DNA from: Pseudomonas gingeri | Lineage (GTDB): Bacteria; Pseudomonadota; Gammaproteobacteria; Pseudomonadales; Pseudomonadaceae | Length of the DNA: 64,000 bases | Assembly: GCF_013386165.1 (NCBI RefSeq) | Contig: NZ_JACAOS010000018.1 | Coordinates: forward strand, 194,683-258,682 | Reading direction: 5' to 3' | Part shown: positions 16,637 through 25,554 of the stretch, in pieces | How positions within the stretch are numbered: position 1 is the stretch's first letter | Layout of the letters: each line of letters starts with the position of its first letter | Program-made: the position numbers and the translations under genes | The notes under the pieces: generated by a model | The model's input: the letters and a program-made list of their open reading frames with translations, nothing else | What the model was told of the DNA's origin: nothing | Database searches by the model: none

Positions 16637-17575
16637 ATGTCTACATCCCTCGCATTCGTCTTTCCAGGACAGGGTTCGCAGTCCCTCGGCATGCTGGCCG
16701 AGTTGGGCGCGCAATACCCGCTGATCCTGGAGACCTTCAAAGAAGCCTCCGATGCCCTGGGTTATGACCTCTGGGCGCTGACCCAGCAGGGCCCGGAAGA
16801 GCAGCTCAACCAGACCGACAAGACTCAACCGGCCATTCTCACCGCCTCGATTGCCCTGTGGCGTCTGTGGTTGGCTGAAGGCGGTGCGCGTCCGGCCTAT
16901 GTCGCCGGCCACAGCCTGGGCGAATACAGCGCGCTGGTCGCCGCCGGCAGCCTGAGCCTGGGTGATGCGGTGAAGCTGGTGGAGCGCCGCGGTCAGTTGA
17001 TGCAGGAAGCGGTTCCGGCCGGGCAGGGCGCCATGGCGGCGATCCTCGGCCTGGACGATGCCGACGTGATTGCCGCATGCGCCGAATCCGCCCAGGGCGA
17101 AGTGGTCAGTGCGGTGAACTTCAACTCGCCGGGCCAGGTGGTGATCGCCGGGTCCAAGGCCGCCGTCGAGCGCGCCATGGAGGCCTGCAAGGCCAAAGGC
17201 GCCAAGCGCGCCTTGCCGCTGCCGGTCAGCGTACCCTCGCATTGCGAGCTGATGCGCCCGGCTGCCGAGCGTTTTGCCGAATCCGTTGCCGCCATCGACT
17301 GGCAGGCACCGCAGATCCCGTTGGTACAGAACGTCAGTGCCCAGGTGGCCACTGACCTGGTGACCCTCAAGCGCGATCTGCTGGAACAACTCTACAAGCC
17401 GGTACGCTGGGTCGAGTCGGTCCAGTGCCTGGCCGCCAACGGCGCTACCGAGCTGGTCGAATGCGGCCCCGGCAAAGTGCTGGCCGGCCTGAACAAGCGT
17501 TGCGCCGACGGCGTCAATACTTCCAACCTCAACACCCCGGATGCCTTCGCCGCCACGCGCGCGGCGCGGGCCTGA
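16637..17575 (+). CDS. fabD: Malonyl-CoA:ACP transacylase FabD
   Basis: Loads malonyl groups on acyl carrier protein for fatty-acid synthesis. 312 aa starting MSTSLAFVFPGQGSQSLGM; the active-site serine is in GHSLGEYSAL near residue 92, with the partner histidine in VPSHCELM near 200. The ATG at 16637 is chosen over a longer frame from 16526 because it gives the family start. A 127-bp gap from plsX may hold a separate promoter. Confidence 0.97.
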   Translation: MSTSLAFVFPGQGSQSLGMLAELGAQYPLILETFKEASDALGYDLWALTQQGPEEQLNQTDKTQPAILTASIALWRLWLAEGGARPAYVAGHSLGEYSALVAAGSLSLGDAVKLVERRGQLMQEAVPAGQGAMAAILGLDDADVIAACAESAQGEVVSAVNFNSPGQVVIAGSKAAVERAMEACKAKGAKRALPLPVSVPSHCELMRPAAERFAESVAAIDWQAPQIPLVQNVSAQVATDLVTLKRDLLEQLYKPVRWVESVQCLAANGATELVECGPGKVLAGLNKRCADGVNTSNLNTPDAFAATRAARA

Positions 17576-17591
17576 ATCAGGAGAAGCCTGC

Positions 17592-18332
17592 ATGAGTCTG
17601 CAAGGTAAAGTTGCACTGGTCACCGGCGCCAGCCGTGGTATCGGCCAAGCCATCGCCCTTGAACTGGGGCGTCTTGGCGCCGTGGTCATCGGCACCGCGA
17701 CCTCGGCCTCGGGTGCCGAACGGATTGCCGCAACCCTCAAGGAGCACGGCATTCAGGGCACCGGCCTGGAACTTAATGTAACCAGCGATGAATCGGTTGC
17801 CGCCGTCCTGGCGAGCATCAGCGAGCAGTTCGGCGCACCGGCGATCCTGGTCAATAATGCCGGTATCACCCGCGATAACCTGATGATGCGCATGAAAGAT
17901 GACGAGTGGTACGACGTGGTCGATACCAACCTCAACAGTCTGTTCCGCCTGTCCAAGGGCGTTCTTCGTGGCATGACCAAGGCGCGTTGGGGTCGAATCA
18001 TCAATATTGGTTCGGTTGTGGGTGCCATGGGCAACGCAGGCCAAGTAAACTACGCAGCAGCCAAGGCCGGTCTCGAAGGTTTCAGCCGTGCATTGGCGCG
18101 TGAAGTCGGTTCGCGCTCGATTACGGTAAACTCGGTGGCTCCAGGGTTCATCGACACCGATATGACCCGCGAATTGCCTGAAGCGCAGCGTGAAGCTTTG
18201 CTGACGCAGATTCCGCTGGGCCGTCTGGGCCAGGCTCAAGAGATCGCGCAAGTGGTCGCTTTTCTGGCTTCGGACGGTGCGGCTTACGTGACTGGGGCTA
18301 CAATCCCGGTGAACGGCGGGATGTACATGTAA
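17592..18332 (+). CDS. fabG: 3-oxoacyl-ACP reductase FabG
   Basis: NADPH-dependent reduction of 3-ketoacyl-ACP. The 246-aa short-chain dehydrogenase has the cofactor motif TGASRGIGQ (residues 12-20), NNAG near 88 and the catalytic YAAAK near 150. It starts 16 bases after fabD behind AGGAGAAGCC. The cluster order fabD-fabG-acpP-fabF is the standard one. Confidence 0.97.
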   Translation: MSLQGKVALVTGASRGIGQAIALELGRLGAVVIGTATSASGAERIAATLKEHGIQGTGLELNVTSDESVAAVLASISEQFGAPAILVNNAGITRDNLMMRMKDDEWYDVVDTNLNSLFRLSKGVLRGMTKARWGRIINIGSVVGAMGNAGQVNYAAAKAGLEGFSRALAREVGSRSITVNSVAPGFIDTDMTRELPEAQREALLTQIPLGRLGQAQEIAQVVAFLASDGAAYVTGATIPVNGGMYM

Positions 18333-18528
18333 TTCAAATGTGACGGATTGCTTCAAAAAAATGTCATACCAGCTGTCTAAAATCCGTTATAAAGCTGCAA
18401 CTTATTCAGGGGCAGAGGGCAAAGGGGGACAAAGGCTGAAGCTTTCGGTTGAAAAGCTGAAAAGCCTTTCTATACACTGACTCACCGGCCAGCTGCCTGA
18501 ATTTTTCCATTAGGAGTGAAAACAAGGT

Positions 18529-18765
18529 ATGAGCAACATCGAAGAACGCGTCAAGAAAATCGTTGCCGAGCAACTGGGCGTCAAAGAAGAAGAAGTGACT
18601 AACGCTGCTTCCTTCGTTGAAGACCTGGGTGCCGACTCCCTTGACACCGTTGAGCTTGTGATGGCTCTGGAAGAGGAATTCGAGACTGAAATCCCTGACG
18701 AAGAAGCTGAAAAAATCACTACCGTTCAAGCCGCTATCGACTACGTTACCAAGCATCAGGCGTAA
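18529..18765 (+). CDS. acpP: Acyl carrier protein
   Basis: 78-aa strongly acidic carrier. The serine that receives 4'-phosphopantetheine is in GADSLDTVEL (Ser-38). It is preceded by 196 bp without a gene, room for its own promoter to reach its high level of expression, and by AGGAG-type bases before the ATG. A terminator follows directly. Confidence 0.98.
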   Translation: MSNIEERVKKIVAEQLGVKEEEVTNAASFVEDLGADSLDTVELVMALEEEFETEIPDEEAEKITTVQAAIDYVTKHQA

Positions 18766-18794
18766 TAGTTTGTAATCGTTGCCTGCTGTCATGG

Positions 18795-18830
18795 AAAAAC
18801 CGCACTGCCATTATGGCGTGCGGTTTTTTC
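18795..18830 (+). terminator. Terminator between acpP and fabF
   Basis: Stem 18795-18805 with 18818-18828, extended by GCCA/TGGC with one bulged T, followed by a T run. It should reduce read-through so that acpP is made in excess over fabF. Confidence 0.85.
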
Positions 18831-18876
18831 TTTAGGTGTGAGGCAAAGTGTCGTCAACAGGATAAAGGAGAGTGCT

Positions 18877-20121
18877 GTGTCGCGTAGACGCGTCGTAGTC
18901 ACCGGCATGGGGATGTTGTCGCCATTGGGTACCGATGTTCCGAGTACCTGGCAGGGCATTCTGGCTGGCCGCAGTGGCATTGGTCTGATCGAACACACGG
19001 ACCTTTCTGCCTATACCACCCGTTTTGGCGGCTCGGTAAAAGGCTTCAATGTCGAAGAGTACTTGTCGGCCAAAGAAGCTCGCAAACTCGACCTATTCAT
19101 TCAATACGGCTTGGCAGCCGGCTTCCAGGCGGTGCGTAACGCCGGCCTCGAGGTCACCGACGCCAACCGTGAGCGCATCGGCGTCGCCATGGGTTCGGGT
19201 ATTGGTGGTCTGACCAATATCGAGGAAACCTGCCGCACGCTGCACGACCAGGGCCCACGGCGCATTTCGCCGTTCTTCGTCCCCGGTTCGATCATCAACA
19301 TGATTTCCGGTTTCCTGTCCATCCACCTGGGTGCCCAGGGGCCGAACTATGCCATCGCGACGGCGTGCACCACGGGCACCCACAGCATCGGCATGGCCGC
19401 GCGCAACATTGCCTACGATGAAGCCGATGTGATGATTGCCGGTGGTGCCGAAATGGCTGCCTGCGGTCTCGGCATGGGCGGTTTTGGCGCATCCCGTGCG
19501 CTGTCCACGCGCAATGACGAGCCGGCCCGTGCCAGCCGTCCGTGGGACAAGGGCCGTGACGGCTTCGTGCTGTCCGACGGTGCCGGTGCCCTGGTGCTCG
19601 AAGAGCTGGAGCACGCCAAGGCTCGTGGCGCGACCATCTACGCCGAGCTGATCGGCTTCGGGATGAGCGGCGATGCCTACCACATGACCTCGCCACCCGC
19701 CGACGGCGCCGGTGCGGCCCGTTGCATTGCCAACGCCATGCGCGATGCCAAGCTGAACCTGGATCAGGTGCAGTACATCAATGCCCATGGCACTTCGACA
19801 CCGGCTGGCGACCTGGCCGAAGCCCAGGCGATCAAGCAGGTGTTCGGTGAGCAGGCCTACAAGCTGGCGATCAGTTCCACCAAGTCGATGACGGGTCACC
19901 TGTTGGGTGCCGCCGGTGCCATCGAGGCGATCTTCAGCGTGCTGGCGATTGCCGATCAGGTGGCGCCGCCGACCATCAACCTCGATGAGCCCGATGAAGG
20001 CTGCGACCTGGATTTCGTTCCCCACGAAGCTCGGCGCATGCCCATTGATGTGGTGTTGTCCAACTCCTTCGGCTTTGGCGGTACCAACGGCTCCCTGGTG
20101 TTCCGCCGGTTCGCCGAGTGA
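18877..20121 (+). CDS. fabF: Beta-ketoacyl-ACP synthase II
   Basis: Elongating condensing enzyme of fatty-acid synthesis. The 414-aa product has Cys in TACTTGTH near residue 163 and the two histidines in NAHGTSTP and KSMTGHLLGAAG. The GTG at 18877 behind AAAGGAG gives the conserved MSRRRVVVTGMG start; the upstream ATG frame is not supported. The stop overlaps the pabC start by one base. Confidence 0.97.
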   Translation: MSRRRVVVTGMGMLSPLGTDVPSTWQGILAGRSGIGLIEHTDLSAYTTRFGGSVKGFNVEEYLSAKEARKLDLFIQYGLAAGFQAVRNAGLEVTDANRERIGVAMGSGIGGLTNIEETCRTLHDQGPRRISPFFVPGSIINMISGFLSIHLGAQGPNYAIATACTTGTHSIGMAARNIAYDEADVMIAGGAEMAACGLGMGGFGASRALSTRNDEPARASRPWDKGRDGFVLSDGAGALVLEELEHAKARGATIYAELIGFGMSGDAYHMTSPPADGAGAARCIANAMRDAKLNLDQVQYINAHGTSTPAGDLAEAQAIKQVFGEQAYKLAISSTKSMTGHLLGAAGAIEAIFSVLAIADQVAPPTINLDEPDEGCDLDFVPHEARRMPIDVVLSNSFGFGGTNGSLVFRRFAE

Positions 20122-20936
20122 TGGACAGCTGGGTCGACGGCCAGCCGGGCGATGTGTTGTCCCTCAAGGACCGTGGCCTGGCCTACGGCGATGGTCTGTT
20201 CGAGACCCTCGCCGTGAAAGCCGGCGAGCCGGTGCTGCTCGAACGGCACCTGCAACGCCTGGCTGACGGTTGTCGGCGCCTGGGTATCGCGGCGGATCAC
20301 GGGCTGATTCGCCGCGAGCTGCTCGCCTACAGCGCGGCGTTGGGCGAGGGCGTGCTCAAGCTGATCGTCACCCGTGGTGACAGCCAGCGCGGTTACGCGG
20401 CGTCGGCGGATGTGCAGCCGCGGCGTATCCTGCAAGGCAGTCCGCCAGCGACTTATCCACAGGCCTACCAGCAGCAGGGTATTGCTCTTTTCCCCTGTAC
20501 CACGCGTTTGTCCGAGCAGCCCTTGCTGGCCGGGCTCAAGCATCTCAATCGCCTGGAACAGGTCCTGGCCCGTGCCGAATGGCAGGGTACCGAATATGCC
20601 GAAGGCTTGATGCTCGACACCTCGGGTCGGGTGATCGAAGGCGTGTTCAGCAATCTGTTCCTGGTGCAGGCCGGTGTGCTGCGTAGCGCTGATTTTAGCC
20701 GTTGTGGCGTGGCGGGGGTGATGCGGGCGCAGCTGTTGGACGAGGCGCAAGCCCTGGCGATTCCTGTCGATATTTCCGATATCAGCCTGGAGCAATTCCG
20801 ACAGGCTGATGAAGTCTTTCTCTGTAACAGCGTCTACGGCGTTTGGCCCGTCCGGGCTTTTGCCGACCTGAGCTGGTCGGTTGGCCCGCTCACCCGTAAA
20901 CTGCAAGGCATTGCCCGCGCGCTATTGGAAGTTTGA
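20121..20936 (+). CDS. pabC: Aminodeoxychorismate lyase
   Basis: PLP enzyme that releases pyruvate from aminodeoxychorismate to give 4-aminobenzoate for folate. 271 aa; fold-type IV features include DRGLAYGDGLFET near residue 17, the PLP lysine in LAGLKHLNRLEQ near 140 and the EGVFSNLFLV segment near 175. Its place between fabF and mltG is conserved. Translation is coupled to fabF through TGATG. Confidence 0.93.
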   Translation: MDSWVDGQPGDVLSLKDRGLAYGDGLFETLAVKAGEPVLLERHLQRLADGCRRLGIAADHGLIRRELLAYSAALGEGVLKLIVTRGDSQRGYAASADVQPRRILQGSPPATYPQAYQQQGIALFPCTTRLSEQPLLAGLKHLNRLEQVLARAEWQGTEYAEGLMLDTSGRVIEGVFSNLFLVQAGVLRSADFSRCGVAGVMRAQLLDEAQALAIPVDISDISLEQFRQADEVFLCNSVYGVWPVRAFADLSWSVGPLTRKLQGIARALLEV

Positions 20937-20937
20937 A

Positions 20938-22218
20938 TTGAGACGTAAATTCTTGGTGCTGCTGCAAGCCGTTCTGGTGCTGGCCGGTTTGCTCCTGGGC
21001 GGTTCCGCCTGGAAGTTGCATTCGGCGCTGGAACAGCCCCTCAACCTGAAGCAGGAACAATTGCTGGATGTTCCGGCCGGTGCGACACCGACGGGCACCT
21101 TCAATCGCCTCGAATCCGAAGGCTTGCTCAAGGACGCCTTCTGGCTGCGCCTCTACTGGCGCTTCAATCTTGCCGGTGTGCCGTTGCACAGCGGCGAGTA
21201 TCGGCTGACGCCGGGTATGGATGTGCGTTCGCTGCTGTCCCTGTGGCAACGCGGCGAAGTGGTGCAGTATAGCCTGACCCTGGTCGAAGGCTGGAACTTC
21301 CGCCAGGTGCGTGCGGCCTTGGCCAAGAACGAAAAGCTCCAGCAAACCCTGGCCGGTCTCAGTGACAGCGAAGTCATGACCAAGCTGGGGCACAAGGATG
21401 TCTTCGCCGAAGGTCGCTTCTTCCCGGATACCTATCGCTTCGTGCGCGGGATGAGCGATGCCGAACTGCTGGAGAAAGCCTACGATCGCCTCGACAGTGT
21501 CCTGGCCCAGGAGTGGCAGAAACGTTCTGCCGATGCACCTTATACCGAGCCTTACCAGGCCCTGATCATGGCCTCGCTGGTGGAAAAGGAAACCGGCGTA
21601 CCCCAGGAACGTGGCCAGATCGCCGGGGTGTTTGTCCGGCGCATGCAACAGGGCATGTTGTTGCAGACCGACCCGACGGTGATCTACGGCCTGGGCGAGC
21701 GTTATACCGGCAAGCTCACTCGTGCTCACCTGCGGGAGGCCAACCCCTACAATACCTATATGAACGCCGGCTTGCCGCCGACCCCGATTGCCATGGTCGG
21801 CCGCGAGGCGATTCACGCCGCGTTGAACCCGGTAGCGGGTAACAGCCTGTATTTTGTGGCGCGCGGCGATGGCAGCCATGTCTTCTCCGACGACCTGGAC
21901 TCCCACAATAATGCGGTGCGTGAGTTCCAGCTCAAGCGTCGGGCCGACTATCGTTCCAGCCCGGCGCCGGCCACGGCTCCGACGGCTGCACCCGCGCCGC
22001 CGGTTCCTACTTCTGCTCCGGCAGCTGTACCGGCGCCGACGGTTCCGGCTTCTGCTCCGGCAACTGCGCCAGCACCGACGACTCCAACGGTGGCCCCGGC
22101 CCAGAGCCCGACGCCCGAGGCGCCCGGGCCTACGCCGAAACCCGCATCGGCCCCGGCTGTCGAACCTGTACCCGCGGCACCGGCGTCAACCGACGCCGAG
22201 GCGAAAGACTCGCAATGA
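20938..22218 (+). CDS. mltG: Endolytic murein transglycosylase MltG with Pro/Ala tail
   Basis: Cuts nascent glycan strands in the periplasm and helps set chain length. The 426-aa protein begins with a basic stretch and one membrane segment (LVLLQAVLVLAGLLLGG), then a LysM-like part and the YceG domain, with the catalytic Glu in ASLVEKETGV near residue 220. TTG at 20938, just after the pabC stop, is the only start giving this N-terminus. Residues from about 345 are a Pro/Ala/Thr-rich tail not needed for catalysis. Confidence 0.9.
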   Translation: MRRKFLVLLQAVLVLAGLLLGGSAWKLHSALEQPLNLKQEQLLDVPAGATPTGTFNRLESEGLLKDAFWLRLYWRFNLAGVPLHSGEYRLTPGMDVRSLLSLWQRGEVVQYSLTLVEGWNFRQVRAALAKNEKLQQTLAGLSDSEVMTKLGHKDVFAEGRFFPDTYRFVRGMSDAELLEKAYDRLDSVLAQEWQKRSADAPYTEPYQALIMASLVEKETGVPQERGQIAGVFVRRMQQGMLLQTDPTVIYGLGERYTGKLTRAHLREANPYNTYMNAGLPPTPIAMVGREAIHAALNPVAGNSLYFVARGDGSHVFSDDLDSHNNAVREFQLKRRADYRSSPAPATAPTAAPAPPVPTSAPAAVPAPTVPASAPATAPAPTTPTVAPAQSPTPEAPGPTPKPASAPAVEPVPAAPASTDAEAKDSQ

Positions 22219-22237
22219 CCCTGATTAAGGACTGCCC

Positions 22238-22870
22238 GTGACTGGCTTGTTTATCACTCTGGAAGGCCCGGAAGGCGCCGGCAAAAGCACCAACCGCGAT
22301 TACCTGGCTGCGTGCCTGCGGGCCCAGGGCGTCGATGTCCTGCTGACCCGCGAGCCCGGTGGTACGCCGCTGGCCGAACGGATCCGCGAACTGCTGCTGG
22401 CGACCAGCGACGAGGCCATGTGTGCCGACACCGAGCTGCTGCTGGTGTTCGCCGCGCGCGCCCAGCACCTGGCCACGGTGATCCGTCCGGCCCTGGCCCG
22501 TGGCGCGATAGTGCTGTGTGACCGCTTTACCGATGCCACCTATGCCTACCAGGGCGGTGGTCGCGGCCTGTCCCCGGAGCGTATTGCCACCCTGGAGCAT
22601 TTTGTCCAGGGCGAGCTGCGCCCTGACCTCACCCTGGTCTTCGACCTGCCGGTGGAAGTCGGCCTGGCCCGCGCCAGCGCCCGGGGCCGGCTGGACCGTT
22701 TCGAGCAGGAAGGCCGGGTGTTTTTCGACGCCGTGCGCAGCACCTACCTGAAACGCGCCGAAGCCGATCCGTCGCGCTACCGCTTGGTGGATGCGGCCCA
22801 GACGCTGGCCCAGGTGCAACAGTCCCTCGACTTGCTGCTGCCGGAAATCCTGGAGCGGCACCGTGGCTGA
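22238..22870 (+). CDS. tmk: Thymidylate kinase
   Basis: Phosphorylates dTMP to dTDP. 210 aa with P-loop GPEGAGKST (residues 10-18), the dTMP-binding TREPGGTPLAE and DRFTDATYAYQGGGRG. GTG start at 22238. The stop overlaps the holB start by eight bases. Confidence 0.97.
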   Translation: MTGLFITLEGPEGAGKSTNRDYLAACLRAQGVDVLLTREPGGTPLAERIRELLLATSDEAMCADTELLLVFAARAQHLATVIRPALARGAIVLCDRFTDATYAYQGGGRGLSPERIATLEHFVQGELRPDLTLVFDLPVEVGLARASARGRLDRFEQEGRVFFDAVRSTYLKRAEADPSRYRLVDAAQTLAQVQQSLDLLLPEILERHRG

Positions 22871-23849
22871 AGCCTATCCCTGGCAGGACGGCCTCTGGCA
22901 GCAAATGGCCGGGCGGCCCCAGCACGCCCATGCCTATCTGCTCCACGGCCCGGCGGGCATCGGCAAGCGCGCCCTGGCCGAACGGCTGATGGCGCTGCTG
23001 CTGTGCAAGAGCCCGGCAAACCTCAATGCCTGCGGACAGTGCAAGTCCTGCCTGTTGCTGAACGCCGGCAGCCATCCGGACAACTACATTCTGGAGCCGG
23101 AAGAAGCCGACAAGGCGATCAAGGTCGACCAGGTCCGCGATCTGGTCAGCTTCGTGGTCCAGACCGCACAACTGGGCGGGCGCAAGGTGGTGCTGATCGA
23201 GCCGGTGGAGTCGATGAATATCAACGCCGCCAACGCCTTGCTCAAGAGCCTTGAGGAACCTTCCGGCGATACCGTGTTGCTGCTGGTCAGTCACCAGTCC
23301 AGCCGTTTGCTGCCGACCATCCGCAGCCGTTGCGTGCAACAGGCCTGTCCGCTGCCGAGCGAGGCCATGAGCCTGCAATGGCTGGCGACGGCGTTGCCGG
23401 ACAGCAGCGAAGAAGAACGGGTCGAGCTGCTGACCCTGGCGGCGGGTTCACCCCTGGCTGCTGTCAGCCTCCAGGCCCAGGGCGTTCGCGAACAGCGGGC
23501 GCTGGTGGTCGACGGGGTGAAGAAATTGCTCAAGCAGCAGCAATCGGCCACCCAGCTGGCTGAAGGCTGGAACGCCATTCCGTTGTTGTTGCTGTTCGAC
23601 TGGTTCTGCGATTGGTCGAGTTTGATCCTGCGTTATCAACTGACCGAGGACGAAGCCGGCCTGGGTCTGGGGGATATGCGCAAGGTGGTGCAATACCTGG
23701 CGCAGAAAACGACCCGCGACAAGGTTCTGTCGATCCAGGACTGGATTCTCGCCCAGCGCCAGAAGGTCCTGAGCAAGGCCAACCTCAATCGGGTGTTGTT
23801 GCTCGAAGCACTGTTGGTGCAATGGGCAGCTTTACCTACCCAACACTGA
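22863..23849 (+). CDS. holB: DNA polymerase III subunit delta'
   Basis: Clamp-loader subunit. 328 aa with Walker-A-like GPAGIGKRAL near residue 28, a zinc module CGQCKSCLLL (near 58-67) and sensor-1 region SLEEPSGD near 127. The GTG at 22863 lies within the end of tmk; the pair tmk-holB is conserved. The following gene pilZ starts 44 bases later. Confidence 0.95.
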   Translation: MAEAYPWQDGLWQQMAGRPQHAHAYLLHGPAGIGKRALAERLMALLLCKSPANLNACGQCKSCLLLNAGSHPDNYILEPEEADKAIKVDQVRDLVSFVVQTAQLGGRKVVLIEPVESMNINAANALLKSLEEPSGDTVLLLVSHQSSRLLPTIRSRCVQQACPLPSEAMSLQWLATALPDSSEEERVELLTLAAGSPLAAVSLQAQGVREQRALVVDGVKKLLKQQQSATQLAEGWNAIPLLLLFDWFCDWSSLILRYQLTEDEAGLGLGDMRKVVQYLAQKTTRDKVLSIQDWILAQRQKVLSKANLNRVLLLEALLVQWAALPTQH

Positions 23850-23892
23850 GGCGATGGGCCTAGAATCGGCTATCTGCATGACCGGAGCGAGT

Positions 23893-24249
23893 ATGAACGA
23901 ACCCATTGGTCCCGGCCCGCGCAACGGTATCCTGTCCCTGACCATCAAGGACAAGTCCGTGCTGTACGCGGCCTATATGCCTTTTATCAAGAACGGTGGC
24001 CTGTTCATCCCCACCAGCAAGAGCTACAAGCTGGGCGACGAGGTGTTCATGTTGCTCAACCTGATGGACGAACCGGAAAAGATTCCGGTCGCCGGCAAGG
24101 TCGCCTGGATTACTCCCAAGGGAGCCCAGGGCAACCGTGCGGCGGGAGTCGGCGTGCAATTCAACGACGGCGACAACACCGCCCGCAGCAAGATCGAAAC
24201 CCATCTGGCCGGCGCTCTGAAGTCCGACCGTCCCACCCATACGATGTAG
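23893..24249 (+). CDS. pilZ: Type IV pilus PilZ protein
   Basis: 118-aa single PilZ domain protein required for pilus assembly in Pseudomonas. It contains KNGGLFIPTSKSYKLGD (about residues 35-51) and GVGVQF, but lacks the RxxxR motif used for cyclic di-GMP binding at the N-terminus, as expected of the founding PilZ. It acts with PilF/PilB-type proteins encoded elsewhere. The start at 23893 gives MNEPIGPGPRNGI. Confidence 0.93.
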   Translation: MNEPIGPGPRNGILSLTIKDKSVLYAAYMPFIKNGGLFIPTSKSYKLGDEVFMLLNLMDEPEKIPVAGKVAWITPKGAQGNRAAGVGVQFNDGDNTARSKIETHLAGALKSDRPTHTM

Positions 24250-24262
24250 TTGTCGCCTTTTT

Positions 24263-25048
24263 ATGCTTGTAGATTCCCATTGCCACCTCGACCGCCTGGA
24301 TCTCGCTGAACATGCGGGCTCTCTCGATGCAGCCCTCGACGCGGCGCGTCAGCGCGGGGTCGGGCACTTCCTGTGTATCGGCGTGAGTGTCGATAATGCA
24401 GCCGACGTGAAAGCCTTGGCCGAGCGTTATGCCGATGTCGACTGTTCGGTCGGCGTCCACCCGCTGGACGTCAAGCCCGACGCCGCTCCGGCCCTCGACT
24501 GGTTGCTGCGCGAGCTTGAGCATCCGCGCGTCGTGGCCATTGGTGAAACCGGTCTCGACTATCACTACGAGCCCGAAGCCGCCGACGTGCAACAGGCGTC
24601 CTTCCGCTTGCACCTGGAGGCGGCCGGGCAGACCGGCAAGCCGGTGATCGTCCACACCCGAGGCGCACGCGCCGATACCCTGGCGTTGCTGCGTGAAGCG
24701 CAACTGCCCCAGGCCGGCGTGCTGCATTGCTTCACCGAAGACTGGGAGATGGCCAAGGCGGCGCTGGACCTGGGCTTCTACATTTCCCTCTCGGGCATCG
24801 TCACTTTCCGCAATGCCGATGCCTTGCGTGACGTCGCTCGGCAAGTGCCGGCCGATCGCCTGCTGGTGGAAACCGACTCACCGTACCTGGCGCCGATTCC
24901 CCATCGTGGCAAGCCGAACCTGCCGCAGTATGTACGGGATGTCGCCGACTACCTGGCGATGCTGCGCGGGGTGCCGTACGAGCAGTTCGCCGAGCAGACC
25001 ACCGAGAACTTCAAGCGCCTGTTTCCGTTGGCTCATGTGGCCTCTTGA
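24263..25048 (+). CDS. TatD-family metal-dependent deoxyribonuclease
   Basis: 261-aa amidohydrolase-fold nuclease (YcfH/TatD type). Metal ligands are visible in DSHCHLD (residues 3-9), GETGLDYHY near 93, HTRGAR near 131, HCFT near 155 and ETDSPYLAP near 205. It is the last gene of the fab-to-tatD block, 13 bases after pilZ. The cellular role of this paralogue is not settled. Confidence 0.92.
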   Translation: MLVDSHCHLDRLDLAEHAGSLDAALDAARQRGVGHFLCIGVSVDNAADVKALAERYADVDCSVGVHPLDVKPDAAPALDWLLRELEHPRVVAIGETGLDYHYEPEAADVQQASFRLHLEAAGQTGKPVIVHTRGARADTLALLREAQLPQAGVLHCFTEDWEMAKAALDLGFYISLSGIVTFRNADALRDVARQVPADRLLVETDSPYLAPIPHRGKPNLPQYVRDVADYLAMLRGVPYEQFAEQTTENFKRLFPLAHVAS

Positions 25049-25054
25049 GCGTAG

Positions 25055-25136
25055 CGCGGGTTTGCTGGCGATTCCGGCAACGCGGTCTGACAGGGCAGCG
25101 CGTCGCTCCCATCGCCAGCAAGCCGGCTCCCACAAG
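25055..25136. repeat. Degenerate REP pair after tatD
   Basis: Two facing REP-like units: GGTTTGCTGGCGATTCCGGC on the left and ATCGCCAGCAAGCCGGCTCC on the right. They can fold as a hairpin at the end of the tatD transcript. Confidence 0.6.
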
Positions 25137-25161
25137 CTAGTGGAAGGCTCAAATCGTGGGC

Positions 25162-25197
25162 AAAAAAAACCCGGGTTCTGGGGGGTGAATCCGGGTT
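25162..25197 (-). terminator. Terminator of the small RNA
   Basis: Stem of 11 bp with one G-T pair, loop TGGGGGGT region, and eight A on the left that read as a U tract leftward. There is no T run on the rightward strand, so it serves a leftward transcript. Confidence 0.8.
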
Positions 25198-25279
25198 AAG
25201 ACCATTAGGAGTAAAACAAAGGCTCACAGTCCATTGGTGCCTTTATCGACGCGCCACTTGGGGGAGATGTCGCGCCGAC
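25162..25279 (-). ncRNA. rgsA: Small RNA RgsA (by position and form)
   Basis: Leftward transcription unit of about 118 nt between tatD and a TetR gene, the place of RgsA in P. aeruginosa (near PA2957-PA2961). It has a promoter -10 AATACT preceded by C-C (25286-25291), fitting RpoS, and ends in an 11-bp stem (25187-25197 with 25168-25178) followed by eight U. RgsA is known as a Gac- and RpoS-dependent, Hfq-bound regulator of about this size. I recognise it by synteny and layout, not by sequence comparison. Confidence 0.7.
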
Positions 25280-25554
25280 AATTCAAGTATTGGTCAGGAT
25301 CGCTCGACGTCCAGTGACCGTTGCTCATTTTTTAAACAGATTTGGAATACCGGCGCTTCTGTTGAGTTCTCTTCGCGCCGGAACGCTTTTCAGCGGCTGC
25401 CGACGGCGACGATCCGTGACCGTCGCGAAGCCTTTCTGACTGGTGCGGCCTGATTCGTCGACAGTGAAAACGAAAGGCCTCGGATGATTCGTGCAATTTG
25501 GCGTGAGTCAGGCATAATGCTTGGCTTCGATTTTGCCCCTACAGACCTTTTCTT

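Noticed and set aside
25224..25328. 34-codon leftward frame MSNGHWTSSD.. near the small RNA
   Set aside because: No clear ribosome site and it begins upstream of the predicted RNA start, so the small RNA would not contain its start codon.
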